34,230 nt of DNA, taken from Haemophilus massiliensis. GTDB lineage: Bacteria; Pseudomonadota; Gammaproteobacteria; Enterobacterales; Pasteurellaceae. The position numbers and the translations under genes were made by a program. The notes under the pieces were generated by a model. That model worked only from the letters and a program-made list of their open reading frames with translations, was not told the DNA's origin and did not search any database. The number at the start of each line of letters is the position of its first letter. Within the stretch, counting starts at the first letter, position 1. The stretch spans positions 150,093-184,322 of the forward strand of contig LM994636.1 in NCBI GenBank assembly GCA_000752995.2. Reading direction: 5' to 3'. This document shows, piece by piece, positions 18,918-27,449 of the stretch.

Positions 18918-18945
18918 ACCGCTTAACTAGACAAAAGGACAGATT

Positions 18946-19269
18946 ATGAAAACAGTTAACGCGCTTTTCGGCGCATTCTTTTTACTCATCGCCTTGTGCG
19001 GCACAACCGCTTTTGCTCAACAGGCTAACGATACGCAAGGCGAGCAGCCGACCGCGGAGGTTGTAGTCGGCGATAAGCTGAATATCAACACGGCGACTGC
19101 GGAAGACATTGAAAAATCCCTGCTCGGTATCGGTGCCAAAAAAGCGCAGGCAGTGGTTGAGTATCGGGAAAAGCACGGCGATTTTACCGCTCTTGAGCAA
19201 TTGCTGGAGGTGCAGGGCATCGGTAAAGCAACGTTAGATAAAAACAGAGCGCGCATCAGCCTGCATTAA
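18946..19269 (+). CDS. comE1: ComEA-type competence DNA-binding protein (ComE1-like)
   Basis: Small periplasmic DNA-binding protein thought to receive incoming double-stranded DNA during natural transformation. It has 107 residues. A Sec signal peptide (about 1-24, ending TAFA-QQ) is followed by a Gln/Glu-rich linker. Next comes a helix-hairpin-helix pair: KLNINTATAEDIEKSLLGIGAKKAQAVVEYR (split across residues 44-74) and a second hairpin, LLEVQGIGKATL (86-97). AAAGGA lies before the ATG. The upstream CRP-S palindrome supports a competence role. The position right after lspA-ispH matches, from memory, the H. influenzae order lspA-lytB-comE1. Confidence 0.92.
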   Translation: MKTVNALFGAFFLLIALCGTTAFAQQANDTQGEQPTAEVVVGDKLNINTATAEDIEKSLLGIGAKKAQAVVEYREKHGDFTALEQLLEVQGIGKATLDKNRARISLH

Positions 19270-19287
19270 TTCGCCGTCATTGTGTGC

Positions 19288-19326
19288 AAAGCCGGAACCG
19301 TCAGGGTATTCGGCTTTTGTTATTTT
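19288..19326 (+). terminator. Terminator after the comE1-like gene
   Basis: AAAGCCG (19288-19294) and CGGCTTT (19311-19317) form a 7-bp stem, with ACC/GGT pairing inside, followed by TGTTATTTT. It starts 19 nt after the stop. Confidence 0.65.
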
Positions 19327-19331
19327 CAGCG

Positions 19332-19337
19332 TATAAT
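19332..19337 (+). promoter_or_regulatory. -10 element upstream of rdgB
   Basis: A perfect TATAAT lies 34 nt before the rdgB ATG. The region 16-18 bp upstream lies in the terminator stem and gives only a poor -35. Confidence 0.4.
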
Positions 19338-19370
19338 TAAACGCGATTCCAACCCATTCAAGGAGCGAAA

Positions 19371-19967
19371 ATGAAACAGAAAATCGTACTTGCCACCGGC
19401 AATCCGGGCAAAGTGAAAGAAATGGCGGATGTGCTGGCGGACTTCGGTTTTGAAGTGGTGGCGCAGTCCGATTTAGCGATTGAAAGCCCGCCGGAAACCG
19501 GTTTGACTTTTGTCGAAAATGCCATTTTAAAAGCGCGCCACGCAGCGAAAATGTCCGGTTTGCCGGCAATTGCCGATGACAGTGGGCTAGTGGTTGCAGC
19601 GTTGGGCGGTGAGCCCGGGCTGTATTCGGCACGTTATGCCGGAGTGGACGGCGAAAATGCTGATTATGCAAATCGCCGTAAACTACTGGATAATCTGGCG
19701 CAGATCCCGGCGGAAAAACGACAGGCGAAATTTGTTAGCTGCATTGTGATGCTGATGCACGAAACCGATCCGTCGCCGATTATTGCCGAGGGAGAATGTG
19801 CGGGCACCATCACCTTTGAAGAACGCGGCAGCAACGGTTTCGGTTATGACAGCCTGTTTTTCTATCCGGATAAAAACCGCACTTTTGCCGAACTGGACAG
19901 GGCTGAGAAAAAACAAATTTCGCACCGCGCCAGAGCATTGACAGTATTGCAAGAGCGCTTGAAATAA
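19371..19967 (+). CDS. rdgB: dITP/XTP pyrophosphatase (Ham1/RdgB)
   Basis: Hydrolyses non-canonical purine nucleotides (dITP, XTP) to monophosphates, keeping them out of DNA and RNA. It has 198 residues. The substrate loop TGNPGKVKE is at residues 9-17, the metal-binding AIADDSGL contains D69/D70, and [11 protein letters not shown] and SHRARAL are C-terminal signatures. AAGGAG is positioned well before the ATG. A USS is at 19876-19884. The stop overlaps the hemW start (TAATG). The comE1/rdgB/hemW spacing suggests rdgB-hemW is one transcript with its own promoter. Confidence 0.98.
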   Translation: MKQKIVLATGNPGKVKEMADVLADFGFEVVAQSDLAIESPPETGLTFVENAILKARHAAKMSGLPAIADDSGLVVAALGGEPGLYSARYAGVDGENADYANRRKLLDNLAQIPAEKRQAKFVSCIVMLMHETDPSPIIAEGECAGTITFEERGSNGFGYDSLFFYPDKNRTFAELDRAEKKQISHRARALTVLQERLK

Positions 19968-21115
19968 TGCTGATGTTGCCGCCTCTCAGCCTGTATATTC
20001 ATATTCCGTGGTGTGTGCAAAAATGTCCTTACTGCGATTTTAATTCGCATGCGCGGAAAGGCGCCGTTCCCGAGCGGGAGTATTTGTATCATCTGTTGGC
20101 GGATTTAGAGCAAGATCTGGTGCGATACCGTCATTACATTAATGATCGGGCGCTGCATTCCATTTTTATCGGTGGCGGCACGCCGAGCCTGTTTTCCGCC
20201 GAGGGCATTGCGTTTTTATTACATCGTATCCGCCAGCACATTCCTTTTGAAGCGGAAATTGAAATAACGCTGGAAGCCAACCCCGGTACGGCGGAGGCGC
20301 AGCGTTTTATCGGTTATGCCGAGGCCGGCGTAAACCGCATTTCCATGGGCGTGCAAAGTTTTAACGATGATAAGCTGCGCAGCCTCGGGCGCATTCACAA
20401 TGCCGACGAAGCCAAAAGTGCGGTCGGTTTTGCCAAGGTTTGCGGGCTGACATCGTTTAATCTGGATCTGATGCACGGGCTGCCAGCACAGAGTACGGCA
20501 CAGGCGTTAGAGGATCTGCGTCAGGCGATTGCATTGGCGCCGCCACATTTGTCTTGGTATCAGCTGACGATTGAACCCAATACCCTGTTTGCTTCACGAC
20601 CGCCGACATTGCCCGACGACGATGAACTATGGACGATCTTTGAGCAGGGACATCGTTTGCTGATAAAGGCAGGATATCAACAGTATGAAACCTCCGCTTA
20701 TGCCAAACCCGGCTATCAGTGTCGGCATAATTTGAATTACTGGCGTTTCGGCGATTATTTGGCGATCGGTTGCGGCGCACACGGCAAGCTGAGTGCCACC
20801 GACGGCGAGATTATCCGTTTTTGCAAAACCAAGCATCCGCGCGGCTATTTGCGTGGTGATTATTTGTATGAGGAAAAGGCGGTAGCGGCGGCGGAGCGTC
20901 CTTTTGAGTTTTTTATGAATCGTTTCCGTCTGCTGGAACCGGTGCCGAAAGCGGCGTTTGAACAACTTACCGCGCTGCCGTTAAGTGCGGTGCAACAGCA
21001 GACCGATTTGGCGCTGGCTCGGCAATATATCACGGAAACCGACCGCACTTGGCAGGTGACCGAGCGCGGCAAGTTGTTTTTAAACGAACTGCTGACTTTG
21101 TTTTTACCGGAATAG
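19967..21115 (+). CDS. hemW: HemW, radical-SAM heme chaperone
   Basis: HemN-like radical-SAM protein thought to deliver heme to target proteins rather than oxidise coproporphyrinogen. It has 382 residues, the length of HemW; true HemN is about 460. The cluster motif CVQKCPYC (C-X3-C-X2-C) follows LYIHIPWC near residue 10. GGGTPSL and [11 protein letters not shown] are typical of the fold, and the HemN C-terminal domain follows. A second in-frame ATG lies two codons later (19973). Coupled to rdgB by a 1-bp overlap. Three USS copies (20416, 20983, 21042) lie inside the gene. Confidence 0.95.
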   Translation: MLMLPPLSLYIHIPWCVQKCPYCDFNSHARKGAVPEREYLYHLLADLEQDLVRYRHYINDRALHSIFIGGGTPSLFSAEGIAFLLHRIRQHIPFEAEIEITLEANPGTAEAQRFIGYAEAGVNRISMGVQSFNDDKLRSLGRIHNADEAKSAVGFAKVCGLTSFNLDLMHGLPAQSTAQALEDLRQAIALAPPHLSWYQLTIEPNTLFASRPPTLPDDDELWTIFEQGHRLLIKAGYQQYETSAYAKPGYQCRHNLNYWRFGDYLAIGCGAHGKLSATDGEIIRFCKTKHPRGYLRGDYLYEEKAVAAAERPFEFFMNRFRLLEPVPKAAFEQLTALPLSAVQQQTDLALARQYITETDRTWQVTERGKLFLNELLTLFLPE

Positions 21116-21158
21116 GACTTGTTTATCCCGCCTAATAGCATTAAAGTATGACGCTTAC

Positions 21159-21174
21159 AGGCAAACGTTTACCT
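21159..21174. promoter_or_regulatory. PurR-like operator upstream of rpiA-serA
   Basis: AGGCAAACGTTTACCT agrees with the gamma-proteobacterial PurR box (aCGCAAACGTTTnCnT) at every specified position but one (G for C at position 2). It lies 42-57 bp before the rpiA ATG. CCGCCT (21128-21133) and AGGCGG (21176-21181) form an inverted pair around it. Confidence 0.7.
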
Positions 21175-21215
21175 CAGGCGGCGACCGAGTCTTCCGTCTG
21201 CATAAAGGAAAGAAT

Positions 21216-21875
21216 ATGGATCAATTAACGATGAAAAAACAGGCTGCGCAGGCAGCGTTAGCCTATGTGAAAGCGGATACCATTGTCGGTGTCGGCAGCG
21301 GTTCGACAGTAAACTGTTTTATTGAAGCGCTCGGTGCGCTGAAAAACCGGATTAAAGGCGCGGTGGCGGCATCGAAACATTCGGAAGAATTATTGAGAAA
21401 ACAAGGTATTGAGGTATTCAGCGCTAATGATGTATCAAGTTTGGATATTTATGTGGACGGCGCTGATGAGGTGAACCCGCAGAAAATGATGATTAAAGGC
21501 GGCGGCGCGGCGCTGACACGTGAAAAAATTGTGGCTGCATTAGCAAAAAAATTCATCTGCATCGTGGATAGCAGCAAACAGGTAGATGTGTTAGGCTCTA
21601 CATTCGCCTTGCCGGTGGAAGTGATTCCGATGGCGCGTTCGCAAGTGGCGCGCAAACTGGTTGCGCTGGGTGGTTCGCCGGAATATCGCGAAGGCGTGGT
21701 GACCGACAACGGTAATGTGATTTTAGACGTATATAATTTTAAGATTATGAATCCGGTGGAAATGGAAAAAACCTTAAATAATGTCGCTGGTGTGGTCACT
21801 AACGGGATTTTCGCTCTGCGCGCGGCGGATATTATTATCGTCGGCACCCCCGACGGCACCAACATCATTGAATAA
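21216..21875 (+). CDS. rpiA: Ribose-5-phosphate isomerase A
   Basis: Interconverts ribose 5-phosphate and ribulose 5-phosphate in the pentose phosphate pathway, feeding PRPP for nucleotides. It has 219 residues. Signatures are [12 protein letters not shown] (phosphate loop), YVDGADEVN (with the catalytic-region aspartates), [12 protein letters not shown] (lysine and glutamate of the active site) and [10 protein letters not shown] at the C-terminus. AAGGAAAG precedes the ATG. serA follows after 25 nt, so the two form an operon. The PurR-like box upstream would link ribose-phosphate and serine/one-carbon supply to purine demand. Confidence 0.98.
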   Translation: MDQLTMKKQAAQAALAYVKADTIVGVGSGSTVNCFIEALGALKNRIKGAVAASKHSEELLRKQGIEVFSANDVSSLDIYVDGADEVNPQKMMIKGGGAALTREKIVAALAKKFICIVDSSKQVDVLGSTFALPVEVIPMARSQVARKLVALGGSPEYREGVVTDNGNVILDVYNFKIMNPVEMEKTLNNVAGVVTNGIFALRAADIIIVGTPDGTNIIE

Positions 21876-21900
21876 TCATAAATCATCACGGAGAGCAAAC

Positions 21901-23133
21901 ATGACAGCAAAAGTATCGCTGGATAAATCAAAAATTAAGTTTTTACTTTTGGAAGGCGTACACCAGAATGCGTTGGACGTATTGCATGCAGCAGGTTACA
22001 CCAATATCGAATATCATAAAAAAGCGCTGGCGCCGGAAGAACTGAAAGAGGCAATTAAAGATGCGCATTTCGTCGGGCTGCGCTCGCGCACGCATCTGAC
22101 CGCCGAAATTTTGGAACATGCCGGTAAGCTGATTGCCATCGGCTGTTTTTGTATCGGCACCAATCAGGTGGATTTGGACGCGGCGAAAGCGCGCGGTATT
22201 CCTGTGTTTAATGCGCCGTTTTCGAATACCCGTTCGGTCGCCGAATTGGTGTTGGGTGAAATTTTGTTGTTGATGCGCAATATTCCGCAAGCAAATGCGG
22301 AAGTACATCGCGGTTTATGGAACAAATCCGCCGTCGGTTCGCATGAAGTGCGCGGCAAAAAACTGGGAATTGTGGGCTACGGACATATCGGCTCGCAGCT
22401 GAGTATTGTTGCTGAATCGCTAGGCATGAACGTCTTTTTCTATGATCTGGAAACCAAATTACCGCTTGGCAACGCGCAGCAGGTAAGTACGCTGGAAGAG
22501 TTATTGTCCGGCTGTGATGTGATCTCGCTGCACGTGCCGGAGAACGCCTCAACCAAGAATTTAATGAGCGCGGAACGTATCGCGCAGCTCAAACAGGATT
22601 GTATTTTTATCAATGCGGCACGCGGCACGGTAGTGGATATTGATGCGTTGGCGCAGGCGTTGAGAGAAGGACGGATTCGCGGTGCCGCCATTGATGTATT
22701 CCCGCAGGAGCCGGCGTCGATTAATGAAGAATTCGTTTCGCCGTTGCGTGAATTTGACAATGTGCTGCTGACCCCGCATATCGGCGGTTCTACGGCGGAA
22801 GCGCAGGAAAATATCGGTACCGAGGTGGCGACCAAATTCGTTAAATATTCCGATAACGGTTCCACTTTATCGGCGGTAAATTTTCCGGAAGTGTCTTTAC
22901 CGGAACACAGCTCAGCTAAACGCTTATTACATATTCATGAAAATCGCCCGGGTATTTTGAATAAGATCAACCAGTTATTTGTGGATGCCAATATTAATGT
23001 GGCGGCGCAATACTTGCAGACCGATCCGAAAATCGGTTATGTAGTGATTGACGTGGAAACCGATGACAGCAGTGAATTACTCCAGCAATTACGCGCAATT
23101 GATGGCACTATCCGCGCCCGCGTGCTGTTCTAA
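21901..23133 (+). CDS. serA: D-3-phosphoglycerate dehydrogenase
   Basis: First enzyme of serine synthesis, oxidising 3-phosphoglycerate with NAD. It has 410 residues, like E. coli SerA. The Rossmann motif GYGHIG is at 159-164; active-site residues are R241 (NAARG), E270 (PQEP) and H293 (TPHIGGST). A C-terminal ACT domain starts near 340 (RLLHIHENRPGILNKINQLF), the serine-feedback site. The frame is open back to 21781 inside rpiA, but the ATG at 21901, with GGAGAG 6 nt upstream, is the true start. Two terminators follow. Confidence 0.98.
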   Translation: MTAKVSLDKSKIKFLLLEGVHQNALDVLHAAGYTNIEYHKKALAPEELKEAIKDAHFVGLRSRTHLTAEILEHAGKLIAIGCFCIGTNQVDLDAAKARGIPVFNAPFSNTRSVAELVLGEILLLMRNIPQANAEVHRGLWNKSAVGSHEVRGKKLGIVGYGHIGSQLSIVAESLGMNVFFYDLETKLPLGNAQQVSTLEELLSGCDVISLHVPENASTKNLMSAERIAQLKQDCIFINAARGTVVDIDALAQALREGRIRGAAIDVFPQEPASINEEFVSPLREFDNVLLTPHIGGSTAEAQENIGTEVATKFVKYSDNGSTLSAVNFPEVSLPEHSSAKRLLHIHENRPGILNKINQLFVDANINVAAQYLQTDPKIGYVVIDVETDDSSELLQQLRAIDGTIRARVLF

Positions 23134-23140
23134 TCTGTTC

Positions 23141-23166
23141 GGCGGTTCTGATTAACCGCCGTTTTT
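23141..23166 (+). terminator. Terminator after serA (canonical)
   Basis: GGCGGTT, loop CTGATT and AACCGCC (7-bp stem), followed by GTTTTT. It starts 7 nt after the serA stop. Confidence 0.85.
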
Positions 23167-23170
23167 CAGC

Positions 23171-23215
23171 AAAGTGCGGTTGATTTTTTAAGTAAAAAAT
23201 TGACCGCACTTTTTT
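23171..23215 (+). terminator. USS inverted repeat after serA, extended hairpin
   Basis: AAAGTGCGGT (23171-23180) and ACCGCACTTT (23203-23212) are opposed USS copies. The sequence between them also pairs (ATTTTTT with AAAAAAT through two G-T wobbles), making one almost continuous hairpin of about 19 bp with a 4-nt loop and a T-run to 23215. It is a second, strong terminator in tandem with the one at 23141. Confidence 0.8.
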
Positions 23216-23254
23216 GTTGTCCTGTGTTACACTTGCCGATAATTTTTTTATCGG
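23214..23254 (+). promoter_or_regulatory. Candidate mltG promoter and leader hairpin
   Basis: TTGTTG (23214-23219), an 18-bp spacer and GATAAT (23238-23243) could start transcription of mltG. The same segment holds CCGATA and TATCGG (23236-23241 / 23249-23254), a 6-bp inverted repeat around a T-rich loop just before the start codon region. Both readings are tentative. Confidence 0.3.
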
Positions 23255-23269
23255 TGGTTAACTGTTTGT

Positions 23270-24310
23270 ATGAAGAAATGTTTTTCCGTTTTTTTGATTT
23301 TACTGATGCTTGCCGGCGGCGCTGCGTGGTGGGGGTATCGACAGCTGCTAGGCTTTGCCGCACAGCCGGTGCGGGTGGTGCATTCGGATCAGCTGCTGAC
23401 CGTCGAACGCGGTGTAACCGGCACTAAACTGGTAGCATTGCTGGAACAACAAGGCTTGTTGCAAGATGCGCGTTTGCTGCCTTGGTTGCTGAAACTACAG
23501 CCGCAGCTGAATAAAGTTAAAGCGGGGACTTATTCATTAAATGGTGTGCATACCGTCGCCGATTTATTACAGGTGCTGAATGCGGGTAAAGAGGCGCAGT
23601 TCAGCGTTCAATTTATTGAAGGGGATACCTTTAAAAACTGGCGAAAAAAGTTGGAAAATGCACCGCACTTGGCACAAACCCTACAGGGGAAAAACGAAGC
23701 GGAGATTTATCACCTGCTGGCATTGCCGCAGGATTTTGCGGCGCCGGCGAAAATGGAGGGCTGGCTGTATCCCGATACTTATCACTATACGCCCGGTTCT
23801 TCCGATCTTGAGCTGTTGCAACGCGCTGCGGCGCAGATGAAAAAACGGTTGGAGCAGGCTTGGGCGCAGCGGGATAACGCCTTGCCACTGGAAAATCCGT
23901 ACCAGATGCTGATTCTGGCGTCCATTGTGGAAAAGGAAACTGCATTGGCCGCTGAACGTGCTAAAGTCGCCGGCGTATTTGTTAACCGTTTGAATAATAA
24001 TATGAAATTACAAACAGATCCGACCGTAATTTACGGTATGGGCGAGCATTATACGGGCAATATTCGGCGCAAGGATTTGGAACAGGTAACGCCTTACAAT
24101 ACCTATGTGATTGAAGGATTGCCGCCGACGCCGATCGCGATGCCGAGTGAAAGCGCTTTAATGGCGGTGGCGCAGCCGGAAAAACATGATTTTTTATATT
24201 TTGTGGCAGACGGCAGCGGCGGACATAAATTCAGCCGCACGTTGACGGAACATAATCGAGCGGTGCAGGAATACTTGCGCCGGTATCGTGCTCAGCAAGG
24301 ACAGAAATAA
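23270..24310 (+). CDS. mltG: Endolytic murein transglycosylase MltG
   Basis: Inner-membrane lytic transglycosylase (YceG family) that cuts nascent glycan strands. It has 346 residues. An N-terminal membrane anchor (about 6-24) is followed by a LysM-like part ([21 protein letters not shown]) and the YceG catalytic domain. The catalytic glutamate is E221 in [11 protein letters not shown] (E218 in E. coli numbering). [31 protein letters not shown] (positions about 275-295) and [13 protein letters not shown] are family signatures. tmk follows after 11 nt. The order mltG-tmk-holB-tatD matches the E. coli yceG-tmk-holB-ycfH group. Confidence 0.97.
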   Translation: MKKCFSVFLILLMLAGGAAWWGYRQLLGFAAQPVRVVHSDQLLTVERGVTGTKLVALLEQQGLLQDARLLPWLLKLQPQLNKVKAGTYSLNGVHTVADLLQVLNAGKEAQFSVQFIEGDTFKNWRKKLENAPHLAQTLQGKNEAEIYHLLALPQDFAAPAKMEGWLYPDTYHYTPGSSDLELLQRAAAQMKKRLEQAWAQRDNALPLENPYQMLILASIVEKETALAAERAKVAGVFVNRLNNNMKLQTDPTVIYGMGEHYTGNIRRKDLEQVTPYNTYVIEGLPPTPIAMPSESALMAVAQPEKHDFLYFVADGSGGHKFSRTLTEHNRAVQEYLRRYRAQQGQK

Positions 24311-24321
24311 CAGGGTAATTT

Positions 24322-24954
24322 ATGAAATCGGGGAAATTTATTGTGGTTGAGGGGCTGGAAGGCGCAGGCAAAACCACCGCACTGCAAACCGTAGTGCAAA
24401 CCTTGCATGCCGAAGGCGTAACGGAGTTGGTATTTACCCGCGAACCGGGCGGTACGCCGTTGGCGGAAAAGCTGCGACAGTTGATTAAGTATGAGAGCGA
24501 AGAACCGATAACCGATAAAGCGGAATTGTTGATGCTGTATGCCGCACGTATTCAGCTGGTAGAAAATGTGATTAAACCGGCACTGGCACAGGGAAAATGG
24601 GTGATCGGCGACCGGCATGACTTATCTTCACAGGCTTATCAGGGCGGTGGTCGCCGAATTGATCAAAGACTGTTGCAAACTTTAAAGCAAACCGTGTTAC
24701 AGGATTTTGAACCGGATTTTACCTTGTATCTGGATATTGATCCCGCTGTCGGACTGGCGCGTGCCAAAGGGCGCGGTGAGTTGGATCGAATTGAGCGGCA
24801 GCAATTGGATTTTTTTCATCGCACCAGAGCGCGTTATTTAGAATTAGTGCGGGCAAATCCGAAAGTAGTGATGATTGATGCCGGGAGAGATATTGTGCAA
24901 GTCGGCGCAGATATTCAGGCGGCGGTCAAAAATTTTGTGGAACACAATCAATAA
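24322..24954 (+). CDS. tmk: Thymidylate kinase
   Basis: Phosphorylates dTMP to dTDP. It has 210 residues. P-loop [10 protein letters not shown] is at 10-19; [13 protein letters not shown] (about 40-52), [16 protein letters not shown] (96-111) and the arginine-bearing lid [11 protein letters not shown] give a clear enzyme of the E. coli type. GGGTAATTT precedes the ATG, giving a moderate ribosome-binding site. The stop is 1 nt before the holB ATG. Confidence 0.98.
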   Translation: MKSGKFIVVEGLEGAGKTTALQTVVQTLHAEGVTELVFTREPGGTPLAEKLRQLIKYESEEPITDKAELLMLYAARIQLVENVIKPALAQGKWVIGDRHDLSSQAYQGGGRRIDQRLLQTLKQTVLQDFEPDFTLYLDIDPAVGLARAKGRGELDRIERQQLDFFHRTRARYLELVRANPKVVMIDAGRDIVQVGADIQAAVKNFVEHNQ

Positions 24955-24955
24955 T

Positions 24956-25939
24956 ATGTCTGTAGATTATCCGTGGCTCGGCGAACGTTATACCGACATT
25001 ATCACCGCTTTTCAGCAAGGGCATGGTCATCATGCGTTGCTGTTCCGTTCCGATGCGGGGCTGGGAACGGAATATCTGGTCAATGAGATTGCCGCTTGGC
25101 TGATGTGTCGGCAGCCGCAAGGGCTGGCGCGCTGCGGGCAATGTCACGGCTGTCACTTGTTCGCGGCGGGTAATCACCCGGATTTTTATACTTTGGCATC
25201 GGTGGATAATAAAGACATCAGTATTGAGCAGGTGCGCGACGTCAATGAAAAAATCATGCAGCATGCTCAGCAGCACGGCAATAAAGTGGTGTATATTGCC
25301 GCAGCGGAACGGTTAACCGAGGCTGCGGCAAACGCCCTGCTAAAAACGCTGGAAGAACCGCGCCCGAATACCTATTTTTTATTGCAGGCGGATCTGTCCG
25401 CCCCGTTGTTAGCCACAATTTACAGCCGCTGCCAGACATGGCTGATTCCGCTGCCAGCAGAACAGACGGCGCTGCGTTGGCTACAGGCGCAGTGTTCGGC
25501 GCAAAGCGAGGATATTCGCACCGCACTGCGTATCAATTATGGTCGTCCGTTAGCGGCGCTGGCGGCTTTGCAGCAGGGATGGCTGGCACGGCGTAAAGAT
25601 TTCTTACGCCAATTTTGGCTGTTTTATACCCGCCGTTCGCCATTAGAATTATTAGCGCATTTTGATAAAGAACTGACTTTTCAGCAATTGGACTGGCTGG
25701 CATCGTTTCTATCCGACAGTTTAAAGGCGAAACTTGGTGTGCATCAGGGCTGGATTAATGCGGATTTGGCACGCGGGATCGAACAGTTTAGCGCACAGCA
25801 AAGTGGGTTGGGTCTGCTGAAAGCCAACGAAATTATGCAGCAAGTGCGGTCCGATTTAGTGCAAATTAACGGGGTGAATCAGGAATTGATCTTGCTTGAT
25901 GGATTAACTCGTTTAATCACCGAGGTGTTTGAAGCCTAA
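24956..25939 (+). CDS. holB: DNA polymerase III subunit delta'
   Basis: Clamp-loader subunit delta' of DNA polymerase III. It has 327 residues. The nucleotide-binding loop is degenerate (SDAGLGTEY), as in E. coli delta', which does not hydrolyse ATP. A zinc module has C51, C60, C63 and C66 (CRQPQGLARCGQCHGC). EAAANALLKTLEEP and the SRC motif (YSRCQTW) follow. An open frame extends upstream into tmk, but the ATG at 24956 gives the family start, immediately after the tmk stop. A USS is at 25842-25850. Confidence 0.96.
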   Translation: MSVDYPWLGERYTDIITAFQQGHGHHALLFRSDAGLGTEYLVNEIAAWLMCRQPQGLARCGQCHGCHLFAAGNHPDFYTLASVDNKDISIEQVRDVNEKIMQHAQQHGNKVVYIAAAERLTEAAANALLKTLEEPRPNTYFLLQADLSAPLLATIYSRCQTWLIPLPAEQTALRWLQAQCSAQSEDIRTALRINYGRPLAALAALQQGWLARRKDFLRQFWLFYTRRSPLELLAHFDKELTFQQLDWLASFLSDSLKAKLGVHQGWINADLARGIEQFSAQQSGLGLLKANEIMQQVRSDLVQINGVNQELILLDGLTRLITEVFEA

Positions 25940-25948
25940 AGTCGACGG

Positions 25949-25967
25949 GTTGCAATTAGTCTGCAAC
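25949..25967. other. Short inverted repeat between holB and tatD
   Basis: GTTGCA and TGCAAC are separated by 7 nt. No T-run follows, so it is at best a weak hairpin in the 65-bp gap. Confidence 0.25.
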
Positions 25968-26004
25968 AGATAAGTTTAACCTTAATAATAAATAAGGAAT
26001 TAAT

Positions 26005-26787
26005 GTGTTTATCGTAGATAGTCATTGTCATTTGGATGCGCTGGATTATGAAAATTTGCATGCCGATATCGCTGATGTGGTAGAAAAGGCAGCGCGGCGC
26101 GAGGTGAAACATCTGCTTGCGGTCGGCGTAACCTTAAGCCGGTTTGAACAAATGTATGATAAGCTTCAGTCTGTTGCGAACGTTTCGCTGGCATGTGGCG
26201 TACATCCGCTCGATCTTGACGACGAACCTTTCGATTCTGCGCGGCTGCTGCGTCTGGCGATGGATAAAAAAGTGGTGGCAATCGGCGAAACTGGGTTGGA
26301 TTATTATTACAGTGAACAAAATAAAACCTTACAGCAGGCAGTGTTTGCGCAGCAGATCCAAATCGCAAATCAGCTGAATAAACCGTTGATTGTACATACG
26401 CGTTGCGCACGGGAAGATACCCTTGCCCTACTGCAAGAACATCAGGCGCAAAAGTGCGGTGGTGTTTTGCACTGTTTTACTGAAAACTGGGAAATGGCGA
26501 AACAGGCGCTGGATATGGGATTTTATATTTCCATATCGGGTATTATTACGTTTAAGAATGCGCAGGCGTTGCGTGAAGTGGTGTGTCAAGTGCCGTCGGA
26601 TCGTCTGTTGGTGGAAACCGACAGCCCGTATCTTACGCCGGTGCCTTATCGCGGCAAGCAGAACCAACCTGCCTATGTGCGCGAAGTGTGCGAATATGTG
26701 GCGGCGCTGAAAGGTATGGACGTCGAGCAGTTTGCGCAGATTACCACACAAAATTTCGAGCGTTTATTTAAAATTAATGTACAATAA
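26005..26787 (+). CDS. TatD-family metal-dependent hydrolase (YcfH-like), GTG start
   Basis: Metal-dependent hydrolase of the TatD family, 260 residues; relatives include deoxyribonucleases, D-aminoacyl-tRNA deacylases and enzymes of unknown substrate. Metal ligands fit H7 and H9 ([11 protein letters not shown]), E95 ([10 protein letters not shown]), H131 (LIVHTRC), H156 (VLHCFTE) and D206 (VETDSPYL). The start is GTG at 26005, with AAGGAA 5 nt upstream; an ATG at 26003 is out of frame. It corresponds in place to ycfH after holB. It is not part of the Tat translocase despite the name. A USS is at 26452-26460. Confidence 0.93.
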   Translation: MFIVDSHCHLDALDYENLHADIADVVEKAARREVKHLLAVGVTLSRFEQMYDKLQSVANVSLACGVHPLDLDDEPFDSARLLRLAMDKKVVAIGETGLDYYYSEQNKTLQQAVFAQQIQIANQLNKPLIVHTRCAREDTLALLQEHQAQKCGGVLHCFTENWEMAKQALDMGFYISISGIITFKNAQALREVVCQVPSDRLLVETDSPYLTPVPYRGKQNQPAYVREVCEYVAALKGMDVEQFAQITTQNFERLFKINVQ

Positions 26788-26823
26788 ATTAGCGCCGATA
26801 ATTGACAAACAAAGGAAAGTCGC

Positions 26824-27351
26824 ATGAGAAAATTTTTAAAGTATTTTTTCCTTATCGCCATTTTTGCTTTTCATGGATTTTTATTTGCGGTGATCAGTTA
26901 TGTGATGCCGCATTATGAAATCACCCGTGTGACCGGGGTTGAAGTGAAACGGGTGGACAAAGACGGGCCGATTACCAAATCCAATCCTGCGGACGGGCCG
27001 ACCCGGGATGTGTATTATATTTATACTCAGAAGCCGAATGAAAGCAAAGTGATGGTTTACCGCAACGAAGATACCCGCTGGGGATTTCCGTTCTATTTTA
27101 AATTCGGTTCGGCGGATTTGCAGGCTAAAGCGCAGAGTTTCTCGGTGGAACATAAGTTGGTACAGGTGAAATATTACGGCTGGCGCATCGTAATGTTTGA
27201 TGAGTTCCGCAATGCTACTTCAATTAAGGAAGTGACCTTGGATGAGGGCGCTTCTCACCCGATTTTAGCGTATATTTTCTACTTCTTCCTGCTGATTACA
27301 TTGTTTTTCTCCGTGCAGTTTGTGCGCGGTTGGTTTGATAGCGAAAAATAA
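26824..27351 (+). CDS. DUF1523-family membrane protein
   Basis: A 175-residue protein with a hydrophobic segment at each end (about 5-27 and 146-167) and a soluble region between them. The central part contains YEITRVTGVEVKRVDKDGP, RDVYYIYTQ, RNEDTRWGFPFYFKFGSADLQ and VKYYGWRIVMFDEFRN, the pattern of the DUF1523 family, whose function is not known. The signal-anchor N-terminus suggests the middle domain faces the periplasm. AAAGGAAAG precedes the ATG. It is followed by a strong terminator, so it may form a unit with tatD. Confidence 0.85.
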   Translation: MRKFLKYFFLIAIFAFHGFLFAVISYVMPHYEITRVTGVEVKRVDKDGPITKSNPADGPTRDVYYIYTQKPNESKVMVYRNEDTRWGFPFYFKFGSADLQAKAQSFSVEHKLVQVKYYGWRIVMFDEFRNATSIKEVTLDEGASHPILAYIFYFFLLITLFFSVQFVRGWFDSEK

Positions 27352-27394
27352 TTTCGGTGCAAAGCGCGATATGCGCGATTTCAGTTGGGTCAAG

Positions 27395-27424
27395 CTGGTG
27401 CGATTTACGCACCAGTTTCGTTTT
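27395..27424 (+). terminator. Terminator after the DUF1523 gene
   Basis: CTGGTGCG, loop ATTTA and CGCACCAG (8-bp stem), followed by TTTCGTTTTT. It lies 43 nt after the stop. Confidence 0.75.
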
Positions 27425-27449
27425 TCGTTAATCGGATAGAGTAACTATT

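Noticed and set aside
21781..21900. 40-codon extension of SerA into rpiA
   Set aside because: The ATG at 21901 has GGAGAG upstream and gives the E. coli length; the extension is the out-of-frame end of rpiA.
21449..21931. Open frame antisense to rpiA
   Set aside because: It is a shadow of a gene with strong family motifs; no ribosome-binding site or domain.
10266..23215. CRISPR array or mobile-element ends suggested by repeated 9-11-mers
   Set aside because: The repeats are USS copies at irregular spacing, with no spacers, transposase or target-site duplications.
24875..24955. 27-codon extension of HolB into tmk
   Set aside because: The ATG at 24956 aligns with the family start; the extension is a frame-shifted reading of tmk.
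26005..26787. TatD as part of the Tat translocase
   Set aside because: The protein is a metal-dependent hydrolase; the name reflects only its old linkage to tatABC in E. coli.
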